A DNA stretch of 33,885 nt from Acidobacteriota bacterium (GCA_039028635.1 JBCCHV010000071.1:1-33885), one strand, 5' to 3'. Numbered from the stretch's first letter, positions 7,401 to 14,212 are shown. Program-made: numbers and translations. Notes: generated from the letters alone by a model not told the origin.

Positions 7401-9489
7401 GATGAGCATCACGGGCGGTGGTTTCATCTCGGGCATGCCGACCCTGGCGGAAGCCGCGGCTTCGCCTTACTCGGTGATGGTCACCGCCACCGATGCGGGA
7501 GGCTTGATGGGTATCGACACCTTTTCGCTGTCGGTGGATCCGTTCGGCGGAACGATCGTGATCGACGGTGTCTGTACCCTCTCCGATGCGATTCTCTCGG
7601 CGAACTCGAACAGCGACGTCGGCGCCTGCACCGGTTCTGGAGGCGTCGAGACCTTGGTGCTCGACAGCCCGGTCACCCTGACCGTGGCGGATACGGTGAA
7701 TTCCTCGGCTTTCTCCGGCGACTTCGCCGGCTTGCCGGACGTCACCAGCGAGTTGGTCATCGCAGCCGGCACCGCCAGCCTGATTGAGCGCGACAGCGGC
7801 CTCGGCTGCGTGGCCAATGGACCCGACTTCTTCCGTCTGTTCAATGTCCTCACGGGGGGGCGGCTGATCCTGCGCGGGCTGACCTTGCAGGGCGGTTGTG
7901 CTGGACGGGGAGGAGCCATCGCCGTTCGGGTGGAGGCCGGCCTCGAGCTCGAGGACTGCCGTCTGATCGCCAACCAGGCCCAGGCGAGCCCGGGATCCAG
8001 TACCACCCGGGGAGGCGCTGTTTTCGCGCAGAAGGACTCGACCGGGGTGGTGGTGACGGGCACTCTCTTCGCGGACAACCGGGCAGATGCCGCCGCTACC
8101 GTTGATGTAGCTGCCGAGGGCGGCGCTTTGTATCTCGAACCCAACGCCATCGTCGAGGCGACGATCGCCGAATCGACTTTCCGGCGCAACCAGGCTCTCG
8201 GTGGAGCCGGTCAGGCGGCGCGCGGGGGCGCGATTGCGGCAGGCGTGGTGACCTTGGCGAGCATCGTCGAGACCTCCTTCGAGGAGAACCTGGCGCTGGG
8301 CGGTGACGGCAACGCCGGCGGCGCAGCGGAAGGCGGGGCACTCTTCGTGGCGGCCTCGACGACCTTGACGGAGCTCGTGTTCGTCGGCAACTCGGCGGTT
8401 GGAGGTGACGGCACCGGGGATAGCGGTGGGGTGGCGCTCGGTGGAGCGGTTTTTCGGGAATTCGGGAGCTCGCCGGTAGCGTGGAGCGGCTTGGTGTTCG
8501 AGCGCAACCAGACGGTCGGTGGGAATAGCACCTCGGCCGCTGGAGGGGGAGCCCAGGGAGGCGCTCTGTCAGCCGTCGACGTCGACATCGAACGCGCCTT
8601 CTTCGAGCTCAACTCCTCCTTCGGCGGTTCCGGGGTCACCGGTGGGTTTGCTGCCGCCGGAGGCGCCCAGGTCGACAACGGAGGATCTCTTCGGCAGGTC
8701 AGCTTCGTTGGTAACCGCACTCGCGGCGGCGATGGCACGAGCGGCGATGGTGGGGGGGCGAACGGTGGCGCTTTGCGGTCCATTGGTGAGCTCGAGGTCA
8801 CGGCCGCAACGGCGAGTGAAAACGAGGTCAGGGCCGGGGATAGCGCGACCGCTTCGGGTGGCCAGGCCAGCGGTGGTGGAATGTCGATCTTCGACGGCAG
8901 CCTGTCCCACGTCACCGTGACCGGCAATCGAGTCATCGCCGGCAGCGGCGGTGAAAGCGATGGCACCGCCGTCGGAGGTGGCGTCTTCGTTGGCTCTGTT
9001 TTTCCCTTCGATAACTCCATCCTGGCGGGCAACACGCGTGCCGACGGCGGTGGCTCGCCGATCGCCAACGACTGCTTCCGTCTCGGGGTCAGCGACAGTC
9101 AGGGATTCAATCTGGTCGAGGCGCCGGACAACTGCGACTTTTCGGCCAGCGGTGACCAGACCGGCCTCGATCCCCTGCTCGGTGCACTACGCCGGATGAA
9201 CTGCTCGGTGCCGCTGCCGAACGGCCTGTGCTTGCCGGTTCAGGTGCCCGACATCGCGAGCCCGGCCCTCGACCAGGGAAGCTGTGTCGTTTCAACAGCG
9301 ACCGAGGATGCTCGTGGCTTCGCGCGGCCCTTCGACAACCCCGGCACCGCCGATGCCGCCGATGGCTGCGACATCGGTGCGGTCGAGTACACCGACGCCA
9401 ATGACGACGGTCTCGAAGACGGTCGCGAGATCTTCGGCGATGGCTTCGAGTCCGGCGACACCGCGGCCTGGAGCCAGGAAGTGTTTTAG
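4474..9489 (+). CDS. Large secreted FG-GAP/VCBS-repeat and right-handed beta-helix protein
   Basis: The 1671-residue product starts with a signal peptide (SLLLFSVSLSLLTTPAWA, cleavage about residue 28). Residues about 40-750 hold 14 copies of the calcium-binding motif DxDxDGDxD, each followed by a strand ending in WWEN or similar, spaced about 50-60 residues. This is the pattern of FG-GAP/VCBS beta-propeller blades. Residues about 770-1020 form beta-sandwich-like regions, including a putative Ig/cadherin-like segment (ANAGALFELDVAASFFD). From about 1030 (CTLSDAILSANS) to 1570 lies a Gly/Ala-rich repeat region typical of right-handed beta-helices, then a DGCDIGAVEY segment as in choice-of-anchor Q domains. 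The C-terminus ends DGFESGDTAAWSQEVF, a motif recurring at the ends of secreted proteins in this kind of organism and possibly a sorting signal (inference). ATG 4474 has GGAGG eight bases upstream. Likely cell-surface or secreted; ligand unknown. Confidence 0.92.
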   Translation: MSSKVCRTLFSLLLFSVSLSLLTTPAWADVPFGSSVDVDTGLPDARDVVTADFDRDGDLDLLGAIASVDDVVWWENALGDGSTWSRHDLNLNADLPLDVEAADLDGDGDLDALAAVFFDGAILWWENDIDSGLACGTDFCEATVSAAASGASDVAVADVDRDGDLDVVAALRLANQFVWYKNDGSASSWTSHVIASAIAQAQAVALADLDGDGDLDVLGGSASVQGLVWFENNLDGAGACAGAWCQTTLDADFTGGVASADLDGDGDQDLLQTGNSGVVVSWWENTVGDASAWSEQPITLTASSAVGVSAVDLDSDGDLDVLVQASGAARWLENSAGDGTVWAERIFDLDDDFLLTAGDLDGDGDLDVTGAGDGVDAIRWWPNETLHRSALYVTERTILASGDDGDTAILVDVDLDGDQDLVADGGSPTSVLWMENDGTPRDGGWSETTIQAVDFALGLAAEDLDQDGDPDLIATLGNPIRLSWLENPADPVHDSWTERELVADLLVIGTMPDDVDRDGDPDLVLYTASNELLWLENDGNPATGVWTLTQIITSGLAADPVLVDLDRDGDHDLVGRWKSDLFSAAGLVWWENDGTPEGPDWTRRDVAAAFDAENLAVGDVDGDGDPDIMAVDDNVAELVWFESDGSPLDGGWTRRVADTAVVTSLRVRLADADRDGDLDLFGAEDADSAALLWWENDGSPSDGGWVLHPVANGQLDPENQEIGDVDGDGDLDWILAQEDSGEFTWWENQGGQFALPTLDAVAEPTPNEGAGDVLLLRIDGAHRGRSRDGSAELATLELRFEDDAADPLTDAELNVLVDRLRLYLDDGDGEFEPGGDDAELFVAAGPFAPTEGVLTLTLVDGDPALEIAVGVNTTWWLAADFASNAGSQAPDSFQVSHLTSASSTGEMATTDLPLSLEFAADVASSVLAINGAPAVEPPIADQVANAGALFELDVAASFFDFEPGALTYSATGLPDSMSITGGGFISGMPTLAEAAASPYSVMVTATDAGGLMGIDTFSLSVDPFGGTIVIDGVCTLSDAILSANSNSDVGACTGSGGVETLVLDSPVTLTVADTVNSSAFSGDFAGLPDVTSELVIAAGTASLIERDSGLGCVANGPDFFRLFNVLTGGRLILRGLTLQGGCAGRGGAIAVRVEAGLELEDCRLIANQAQASPGSSTTRGGAVFAQKDSTGVVVTGTLFADNRADAAATVDVAAEGGALYLEPNAIVEATIAESTFRRNQALGGAGQAARGGAIAAGVVTLASIVETSFEENLALGGDGNAGGAAEGGALFVAASTTLTELVFVGNSAVGGDGTGDSGGVALGGAVFREFGSSPVAWSGLVFERNQTVGGNSTSAAGGGAQGGALSAVDVDIERAFFELNSSFGGSGVTGGFAAAGGAQVDNGGSLRQVSFVGNRTRGGDGTSGDGGGANGGALRSIGELEVTAATASENEVRAGDSATASGGQASGGGMSIFDGSLSHVTVTGNRVIAGSGGESDGTAVGGGVFVGSVFPFDNSILAGNTRADGGGSPIANDCFRLGVSDSQGFNLVEAPDNCDFSASGDQTGLDPLLGALRRMNCSVPLPNGLCLPVQVPDIASPALDQGSCVVSTATEDARGFARPFDNPGTADAADGCDIGAVEYTDANDDGLEDGREIFGDGFESGDTAAWSQEVF

Positions 9490-9564
9490 CCCACCCGTCC
9501 CGTTCCGAACCCTGGTCGTCGCGGGGTCAGGAGTGCTTCGGGAGGCTCCCCTGCCGAGGAGGTC

Positions 9565-9837
9565 TTATGGATCCTGCGGCGAGGGCTGAACGAGCTTACG
9601 GCCGACGAGAAGTCCCTCGACGCTGAGGTCTTCGTCGGCGTCGGGCCAGTGACTGCCTTCGCCTCGGCCGAGGAGTTGCCAGTTGGCGCGGGCTTCAGGA
9701 GAAGCGTCCAGCAGGCGCGGAAACCAGGCCAGCGGCACGATCAGGGTTCGTCCGTCTTCGAGATGGACTAGCAATTCGTTGTCGCTGACTTCGATCTGCT
9801 CGGCGAGAGCCTGGGGCTCAACGAGTGAAGTAGTCAA
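9565..9837 (-). CDS. DUF2442 domain protein, partner of the DUF4160 pseudogene
   Basis: The 90-residue product carries the DUF2442 signature: LEDGRTLIVPLAWFPRLLDA, EARANWQLLGRGEGSHWPD and DEDLSVEGLLVG. The frame stays open upstream to 9909, but the start is placed at TTG 9837 because a GGAGG box lies six bases before it and the upstream part overlaps the DUF4160 gene out of frame. The predicted gene overlaps the 3' end of that gene by 20 bp, the usual order for these families. DUF4160/DUF2442 pairs are widespread two-gene units often suspected to be toxin-antitoxin-like; this role is not established. With the DUF4160 partner broken, DUF2442 may be an orphan remnant. It converges with the end of the large beta-helix gene 75 bp away. 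Confidence 0.85.
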   Translation of the reverse strand: MTTSLVEPQALAEQIEVSDNELLVHLEDGRTLIVPLAWFPRLLDASPEARANWQLLGRGEGSHWPDADEDLSVEGLLVGRKLVQPSPQDP

Positions 9838-10056
9838 ACCACGCCTCCAAAATTCTCTGTCGATGCTCTTCGACGAGCCGATGCAGCCGCCGGAGCTCGT
9901 GAGCTGCAAACCCCGTCGAGCTCGCCAGGCTTACCGGATTGAGCCAGAACTTGGCGAGCATGCGGTCTTGCTGGACGTGGACATGGGTGGCTCGTGTCCT
10001 TCATTGCTGAAGAAAAAGAGACGATAAGGGCCAGTCCGCAGAACCGTGGGCGACAC
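9818..10056 (-). pseudogene. DUF4160 family gene with a one-base frameshift
   Basis: Reading on minus from GTG 10056, one frame gives MSPTVLRTGPYRLFFFSNEG followed by HEPP. The neighbouring frame continues HVHVQQDRMLAKFWLNPVSL and ends in LEAWFDYFTR with stop at 9818. Together these reproduce the DUF4160 family layout, including the expected EPPHVHV core, but the two halves are in different frames. One base is missing in the CCACCCATG stretch around 9980-9985. The total span is 239 nt, one short of 80 codons, which fits a single deletion. It lies upstream of and overlaps the DUF2442 gene. The start is only 9 bp from the edge of the repeat element at 10066, which may have displaced its promoter. 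A sequencing error cannot be excluded. Confidence 0.8.
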
Positions 10057-10065
10057 TGCAGAAGC

Positions 10066-10273
10066 CTAGCAGGTTGCTGAAAAACTCATCGGCAACCTGC
10101 TAGCAGGCTGCTGAAAAAGTCCGCTTCGCGACTTTTCCAGCGCTGCTAGCTATTTGTTTCGAGAGGGGCTACGCGCCCCTGACTGCGCGTCCCGGGCTAA
10201 GCGCCCCTGACTGCGCGTCCCGCTCCGGCCCAAAGAAGCGCGGTTCTTGGGCCTCCTCTCCCGTCGCGGCGGC
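10066..10273. repeat. Dispersed multi-hairpin repeat, copy A
   Basis: Copy A opens with a hairpin element (CTAGCAGGTTGC at 10066-10077, exact inverted partner 10092-10103). It shares its terminal CTAG with a second, longer hairpin (CTAGCAG at 10100-10106 pairing with CTGCTAG at 10143-10149, plus an inner AAAAGTC/GACTTTT stem). A GAGAGGGGC stem region, a tandem 28-bp duplication (10166-10193 and 10194-10221), a GGCCCAAAGAA/TTCTTGGGCC hairpin and a GC-rich tail follow. From 10100 on, the sequence matches 33755-33885 nearly base for base, except for 42 extra bases here and one extra A. The right edge is not known; 10273 is where copy B is cut by the window end. Confidence 0.85.
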
Positions 10274-10464
10274 TGAGCCGCCGCCGGGCCCCACGGCGTG
10301 AGCGCCGAGGCCGGACGCGCTCTCCCGGCATTGCTTTCCCGGCCGCATAGCGCTCGATGGACGTGTTCATCCCGGGGCGTGTCGCCTCGAGGCTTCCCGA
10401 AAGAGATCGCAGACAAGGCTTCTCGTTCCGCCCGCTCCTAGGGGCTACGTTCCTCCGCTCGATC
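10274..10464. other. Non-coding GC-rich stretch right of repeat copy A
   Basis: No coding region is supported. The stretch begins with a GCCGCC arm that pairs with the end of the repeat (GGCGGC-TGA-GCCGCC around 10268-10282), so it may still belong to the element. Reading frames open on minus here are rich in Arg, run into the repeat and show no family motif. Confidence 0.45.
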
Positions 10465-10493
10465 TTGACCAGGAGCCCGGGGCGGGATAGGGT
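10465..10493 (+). promoter_or_regulatory. Candidate sigma-70 promoter for rpmG
   Basis: TTGACC at 10465-10470, a 17-bp spacer and TAGGGT at 10488-10493 form a plausible promoter with a good -35 and a poor -10. It would give a leader of about 120 nt before rpmG that includes the palindrome at 10570-10588. Confidence 0.4.
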
Positions 10494-10569
10494 GCGGAGG
10501 TTTCGCTGCGAGGCAGGTGTCTCAGAGCGAACGCGAAGGAACAAACGACGTCCCCAAGGCTCGACCTTG

Positions 10570-10590
10570 CGCCCGTACGGTACGGGCGTT
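10570..10590 (+). other. Strong palindrome in the rpmG leader
   Basis: CGCCCGTAC at 10570-10578 and GTACGGGCG at 10580-10588 form a perfect inverted repeat around a single G, followed by TTTG. It lies 35 bp before the rpmG start. It may be a terminator of upstream transcripts, an attenuator, or a protein-binding site; the T-run is too short to decide. Confidence 0.5.
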
Positions 10591-10623
10591 TGTCATTTCG
10601 GGCCGCGGGCGCGAGGAGGCATT

Positions 10624-10779
10624 ATGCGCGACAAGATCAAGCTGGTTTCGTCTGCTGGCACCGGCTACTTCTACACCACCACCAAGAATAAGAAGCTCTC
10701 GACCGAGAAGCTGCGGCTCAAGAAGTACGATCCGAAGGTGCGCAAGCACGTCGAGTTCGTCGAAGAGAAGCTGCGTTAG
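10624..10779 (+). CDS. rpmG: 50S ribosomal protein bL33
   Basis: The 51-residue product matches the bL33 family over its whole length ([20 protein letters not shown], then [20 protein letters not shown]). It is a component of the large ribosomal subunit near the E site. There is no cysteine, so it is the zinc-free (C-minus) form. The ATG is preceded by GAGGAGG at a good distance. It is monocistronic here: the following terminator at 10836 ends it, and no secE, nusG or tRNA gene lies next to it, although these often neighbour rpmG. Confidence 0.97.
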   Translation: MRDKIKLVSSAGTGYFYTTTKNKKLSTEKLRLKKYDPKVRKHVEFVEEKLR

Positions 10780-10835
10780 TCCATCGCGGCGATCCGCCGC
10801 CGAACCGGGCTCGTCAAACCCGGTCCCCCTCCCGC

Positions 10836-10866
10836 GCCCAGCGCCTTGCCGCTGGGCTTTTGCTTT
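10836..10866 (+). terminator. Intrinsic terminator of rpmG
   Basis: A perfect 8-bp stem (GCCCAGCG at 10836-10843, CGCTGGGC at 10850-10857) with loop CCTTGC is followed by TTTTGCTTTT. A weaker hairpin (ACCGGG/CCCGGT) lies just upstream at about 10804-10823. It separates rpmG from the convergent sulfatase gene, whose stop codon is at 10867. Confidence 0.9.
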
Positions 10867-12297
10867 TCAGTTCGCCAGATAGCCGAGGGCCTCGAGCTCT
10901 TCGCGCAGGTCATCCGGGATGTCCTGGGGCGTCGAGCGGTTGCGCAGGCCGGCGAAGCGATGGGCGATGAGCTCGCGTAGGGCGACGACTCGGGCCGGGT
11001 GCTGATCGGCGACGTTGACCGTCTCGCCGGGATCCCGCCGCAGGTCGTAGAGCTCGACCGGCTCGAGGGGGTAGTGGTCCAACGGCACGCCGGCCATGCA
11101 CACCGGCTGGACGTTGTCGGGGTTGTCGACCAGCTTCCAGCCGTCGTGGACCACGGTGTGGATGCGCGTGTCGCCGTACTCCGAGTAGGCCGGCTTGCCG
11201 GAACCGCCCTCCCCGGGTCGCTGCAGGTAGGGCACCAGCGAGGAACCGTGGAGGTCCGGCGGTGCCGGCAGGCCCAGGAGGTCGAGCATGGTGGGCAGGA
11301 TGTCGATCAGCTCGACGTCTTGGGGCACCGAGGCGCCGCTCGGCAGCAAGCCGTCGGCAACGAAGGCCAGCGGCACATGGAGCGTGGTCTGGTAGACGGA
11401 GCAGGCGTGGTAGAGGTAGCCGTTGTGCTCGTAGAGCTCCTCGCCGTGATCGGCGAGGAAGACGATCAAGGTGTTGGGCCGCTGCTTCACCTCGTCGAGG
11501 AGACGGCCGGCAAAGCGGTCGGTACCGATGACGGCGGCATCGTAGAGAGCGTCGAGGTGGATGAGGTCGCGCGGGATGAGGGCGAGGCGCTGCTTCATCA
11601 CCTGATCGAGGCGCCACTTCTTCGGCCCTAGGATGCCCTGGTACCCGGGGTCGAGCTGAGTCGCCGCGAGATCGCCGCCGTTGTAGTAGGGCGAATGCGG
11701 TCCGAACAGGTGGACCCAGAGGAAGAAGGGCTCTTCACCGGCCGGTTGGGCGAGCCATTCGAGGGCTTGATTGACCGCTTTCCCGTCTTGCCCGCCACTA
11801 CAGGAGAAGTCGTCCCAGCCGCGGTGATTGGCCCGGCACATGTTGCTCAGGAAGGCGCCCGTGCGGTAGCCGGCGGCTTCGAGGACGAGGGGTAGGGTGG
11901 CGAGATCGTCCGGAAGCGAGTAGCCGTTTTCGATCAAGCCGTGGCCGCTGGGATAGAGACCGGTGAGGGCCGAGGCCATCGAAGGCCAGGTGAGGGCGCG
12001 GGGAGCATGGGCGTTCGCGAAGCGCACCCCTCCGGCAACCAGATGATCGAGGTGAGGGCTGGTCGGCCGGCCCTCGTAGCCATAGGCGCCGAGGCGGTCG
12101 GCGCGCAACGTGTCGACCGAGAGCAGCACGACGTTCCAGCCCTCGGCCGCCGCCTTCAGGCCGCGCGCCGGCTCGGGGGGCGCTGGCGGCGTCTCGCGAC
12201 AGGCGGTCATTAGCAGGGCCGTGATCGAGACGGCCAGCAGGAAGAGGCGGCTGTCGGCCGCGAAGGGTCGGCTTGGGGATGTCCGCGGGCCCGCCAT
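10867..12297 (-). CDS. Sulfatase-superfamily lipoprotein with Thr at the nucleophile position
   Basis: The 476-residue protein has a lipoprotein signal (LFLLAVSITALLMTAC, lipid-attached Cys33). It carries the sulfatase/alkaline-phosphatase-superfamily fold motifs: VDTLRADRLGAYGY with metal ligand Asp62, TWPSMASALTGLYPSGHG, and LADHGEELYEHNG with Asp283/His284. Classical sulfatases have C/S-x-P-x-R, whose Cys or Ser becomes formylglycine. Here the motif is T103-W-P-S-M, so neither the formylglycine precursor nor the Arg is present. Threonine nucleophiles are known in phosphoethanolamine and glycerolphosphate transferases of the same superfamily, so a phospho-substrate hydrolase or transferase is a fair alternative. 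It ends in ELEALGYL, a C-terminal pattern shared with the sulfatase at 18841. Probably anchored to a membrane and periplasm-facing. It converges with rpmG. Confidence 0.92.
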   Translation of the reverse strand: MAGPRTSPSRPFAADSRLFLLAVSITALLMTACRETPPAPPEPARGLKAAAEGWNVVLLSVDTLRADRLGAYGYEGRPTSPHLDHLVAGGVRFANAHAPRALTWPSMASALTGLYPSGHGLIENGYSLPDDLATLPLVLEAAGYRTGAFLSNMCRANHRGWDDFSCSGGQDGKAVNQALEWLAQPAGEEPFFLWVHLFGPHSPYYNGGDLAATQLDPGYQGILGPKKWRLDQVMKQRLALIPRDLIHLDALYDAAVIGTDRFAGRLLDEVKQRPNTLIVFLADHGEELYEHNGYLYHACSVYQTTLHVPLAFVADGLLPSGASVPQDVELIDILPTMLDLLGLPAPPDLHGSSLVPYLQRPGEGGSGKPAYSEYGDTRIHTVVHDGWKLVDNPDNVQPVCMAGVPLDHYPLEPVELYDLRRDPGETVNVADQHPARVVALRELIAHRFAGLRNRSTPQDIPDDLREELEALGYLAN

Positions 12298-12596
12298 GGA
12301 AGGCGCAGTCTACCCTGAGCCGAGGTCCGCGGAGAGGCCGATACGCCACTTCCTCGGCACCGGTCTGGTTGCTGTGGTATTTTCTAATTGCCTTGTCGGT
12401 CCCGCAGCCGCGGAAACCGACTCCAACTTTTCCCTCGAGCTCGCGCAGCGATCGCGCTGACGCCTCAGCAGGTTCCTGCCGAGGCGATTTGAGAATCCCG
12501 CTGGTCGGGAGGTAGGACCGCCGACCGGCAGCGGCCTCGAAGGTGCGCCCGGATGCCCGAGCCCCGCCCCCGCTCCAAGACAGGAAGGAGCGGAAG
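12298..12596. other. Divergent intergenic region, sulfatase / second sigma factor
   Basis: About 300 bp separate the two divergent starts and must contain both promoters. An AT-richer patch (GGTATTTTCTAATTG around 12376-12390) is the likeliest promoter area, but no -35/-10 pair with proper spacing could be recognised on either strand. An imperfect inverted repeat (GCCTCAGCAGG / CCTGCCGAGGC, roughly 12462-12486) is present. No coding region is supported. Confidence 0.4.
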
Positions 12597-13265
12597 ATGG
12601 TCCAGTCGAAAGAAACCGTCGATGGCACGGCGGAAGAGGTCTTCGTGGAGCGCTACGGAGCGCTCCTCGAACGAGTGGTCTCGGGAATCGTCGCTCGCCG
12701 TCGGGGCACCTGGAGGGCGGCGAGCGAGGGCTGCGAGGATGTGATTCAGGAGGTTTACTGTCGGCTCTTCGAGCGCGGTGTCGTGCCGCTGCTCGAGCTC
12801 GGGGAAGGGCAGGTGGTGGTCTACTTGCAGCGGGTGGCTCGCCATGTGCTGCTGGATCGTCAGCGCTCTCGACGAACCCGCAAACGCGGCGGTGGCTGGG
12901 TGCGGACCGGCTGGGCTTCGGCGCAGCATTCCTTGGTGGCGGCGGACTCGCCGGAGCAGACGGTGCTGGGGGCGGAGCGTCGCCGGCAGTTCGTCGCGGC
13001 CTGTCGTCGCCTGGCCCGGCGTGGCCCGGCCGGTTGGCGTGATGCCGAGATCTGCGCCCGGGTGTTGCTCGAGGGCTGGACCAGCCGCGAGGTCTCGCGG
13101 GCTTTGCGCGGTGCTCTGGCGCCGACCAGCATCGACTCTCTGCTCTGGCGCATGCGGCGGCGCCTCCAGGAGGCTGAGTTGCCGGAGGGCTGGCGCCAGG
13201 CGCTGGAGACCGCCTTCGGTCTGCGGAGCTCGCGAATAGCCGCTCAACGATATTCGGAGATATGA
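12597..13265 (+). CDS. ECF-like RNA polymerase sigma factor (divergent)
   Basis: The 222-residue product resembles a sigma-70 family member. The region-2 helix pattern is FVERYGALLERVVSGIVARR followed by CEDVIQEVYCRLFE and VYLQRVARHVLLDRQRSRRT. A region-4-like segment follows in the C-terminal half (DAEICARVLLEGWTSREVSR, then a recognition-like helix with SIDSLLWRMRRRLQE). The linker of about 60 residues is longer than usual. ATG 12597 is chosen because GGAAGGAG lies six bases upstream; the frame stays open further upstream to 12543 without support. Its stop overlaps the start of the amidohydrolase gene by four bases (ATGA), implying translational coupling. No anti-sigma factor is adjacent. 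The target regulon is unknown. Confidence 0.8.
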   Translation: MVQSKETVDGTAEEVFVERYGALLERVVSGIVARRRGTWRAASEGCEDVIQEVYCRLFERGVVPLLELGEGQVVVYLQRVARHVLLDRQRSRRTRKRGGGWVRTGWASAQHSLVAADSPEQTVLGAERRRQFVAACRRLARRGPAGWRDAEICARVLLEGWTSREVSRALRGALAPTSIDSLLWRMRRRLQEAELPEGWRQALETAFGLRSSRIAAQRYSEI

Positions 13266-14203
13266 TGGCGTCAATGCGAATCGTGACGGATCCCCGCTGC
13301 CTGGAGCACGCGGCTCCGCTGGGGTATCCGGAGAAGCCGGAGCGCCTGCGGGGCGTGCTCGCGGCGTTGCGCCGGGACGGCTTCGAGGTCGTCGAAACGG
13401 AGCCCACGAAGCGGCCCCGCGAGGCCGTCGAGGCGCTTCACGACGGCGCCTATGTGGAGCGCTTCGCGCGCGCTGTGGAGCGCGGCGACGGTCTTCTCGA
13501 TTCGGCCGACAACCCTCTGTCAGCAGGGACCTTCGAAGCCTCTTTGGGGGCGGTCGAAGCCATCTTGGCGGGCGCGGACTGGGTGATGGCGGAAGCCGGC
13601 CGCAAGGCGATGGCGGCGGTGCGGCCGCCGGGCCATCACGCCGAGGAGGCGCGCGCCATGGGCTTCTGCTTCTTCAATGGCATCGCGGTGGCGGCGCAGG
13701 ACCTGATTCGCCGGCAGCTCTGCCAGCGAGTGGCGATCTTCGACTTCGACGTCCATCACGGCAACGGCACCCAGCATCTCTTCGAGGAGCGCTCCGACGT
13801 GTTCTTCGTCAGCACCCATCAGTTCCCCTTCTATCCGGGAACCGGTGCGGCCGAAGAACGCGGTCAGGGCGCCGGAACCGGTACCACCCTCAATCTGCCG
13901 ATGGCGGCCGGGGCCGGGGATGAGGAGTATGGACGGGTTTTCGAGGAGTCCGTGTTCCCCGCCCTGCGGCGCTTTGCTCCCGACGTACTGCTGGTATCGG
14001 CCGGATTCGACGCCTGGCGCGGCGATCCGCTGGGCGGTATGCGGGTCAGTGCCGAGGGCTTTGCGGACTGGGGGCGTCGTCTTGCCGCCCTCAGTGCAGA
14101 GCTCTGTGAAGGGCGGCTGATGATGGTGCTGGAGGGGGGATATGACCTCGATGAGCTTCCGGAGCTGGTGTCGGGGTGTTGCCGAGCGATGCTTGGAAAT
14201 TGA
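13262..14203 (+). CDS. Histone deacetylase family (class II-like) amidohydrolase
   Basis: The 313-residue product has all hallmarks of the zinc-dependent arginase/deacetylase fold: RPPGHHA (121-127), DFDVHHGNGT (161-170, zinc ligands Asp163 and His165), STHQFPFYPGTG, SAGFDAWRGDPLGG (zinc ligand Asp250) and LEGGYDL with the transition-state Tyr294. The catalytic set is complete. Bacterial members remove acyl groups from polyamines, acetoin-related enzymes, or other acetyl-lysine targets; the substrate cannot be read from sequence. The length is that of a single-domain enzyme and no signal peptide is seen, so it is cytoplasmic. The ATG at 13262 overlaps the sigma factor stop; a second ATG directly follows, and a third start (MRIVTD) is possible 12 nt downstream. 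Confidence 0.95.
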   Translation: MMASMRIVTDPRCLEHAAPLGYPEKPERLRGVLAALRRDGFEVVETEPTKRPREAVEALHDGAYVERFARAVERGDGLLDSADNPLSAGTFEASLGAVEAILAGADWVMAEAGRKAMAAVRPPGHHAEEARAMGFCFFNGIAVAAQDLIRRQLCQRVAIFDFDVHHGNGTQHLFEERSDVFFVSTHQFPFYPGTGAAEERGQGAGTGTTLNLPMAAGAGDEEYGRVFEESVFPALRRFAPDVLLVSAGFDAWRGDPLGGMRVSAEGFADWGRRLAALSAELCEGRLMMVLEGGYDLDELPELVSGCCRAMLGN

Positions 14204-14212
14204 CGAGAATCA

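Noticed and set aside
8211-9068. 285-codon minus frame opposite the beta-helix
   Set aside because: Pro/Ser/Thr-rich shadow of the Gly/Ala-rich repeats on the other strand.
10197-10544. 115-codon minus frame between the repeat and rpmG
   Set aside because: It runs into the dispersed repeat, is Arg/Gly-rich and contains no motif; repeat DNA rather than a gene.
10440-10623. tRNA gene upstream of rpmG
   Set aside because: Looked for because tRNA genes often lie beside rpmG; no T-loop GGTTCRAATCC-like motif or cloverleaf pairing was found.
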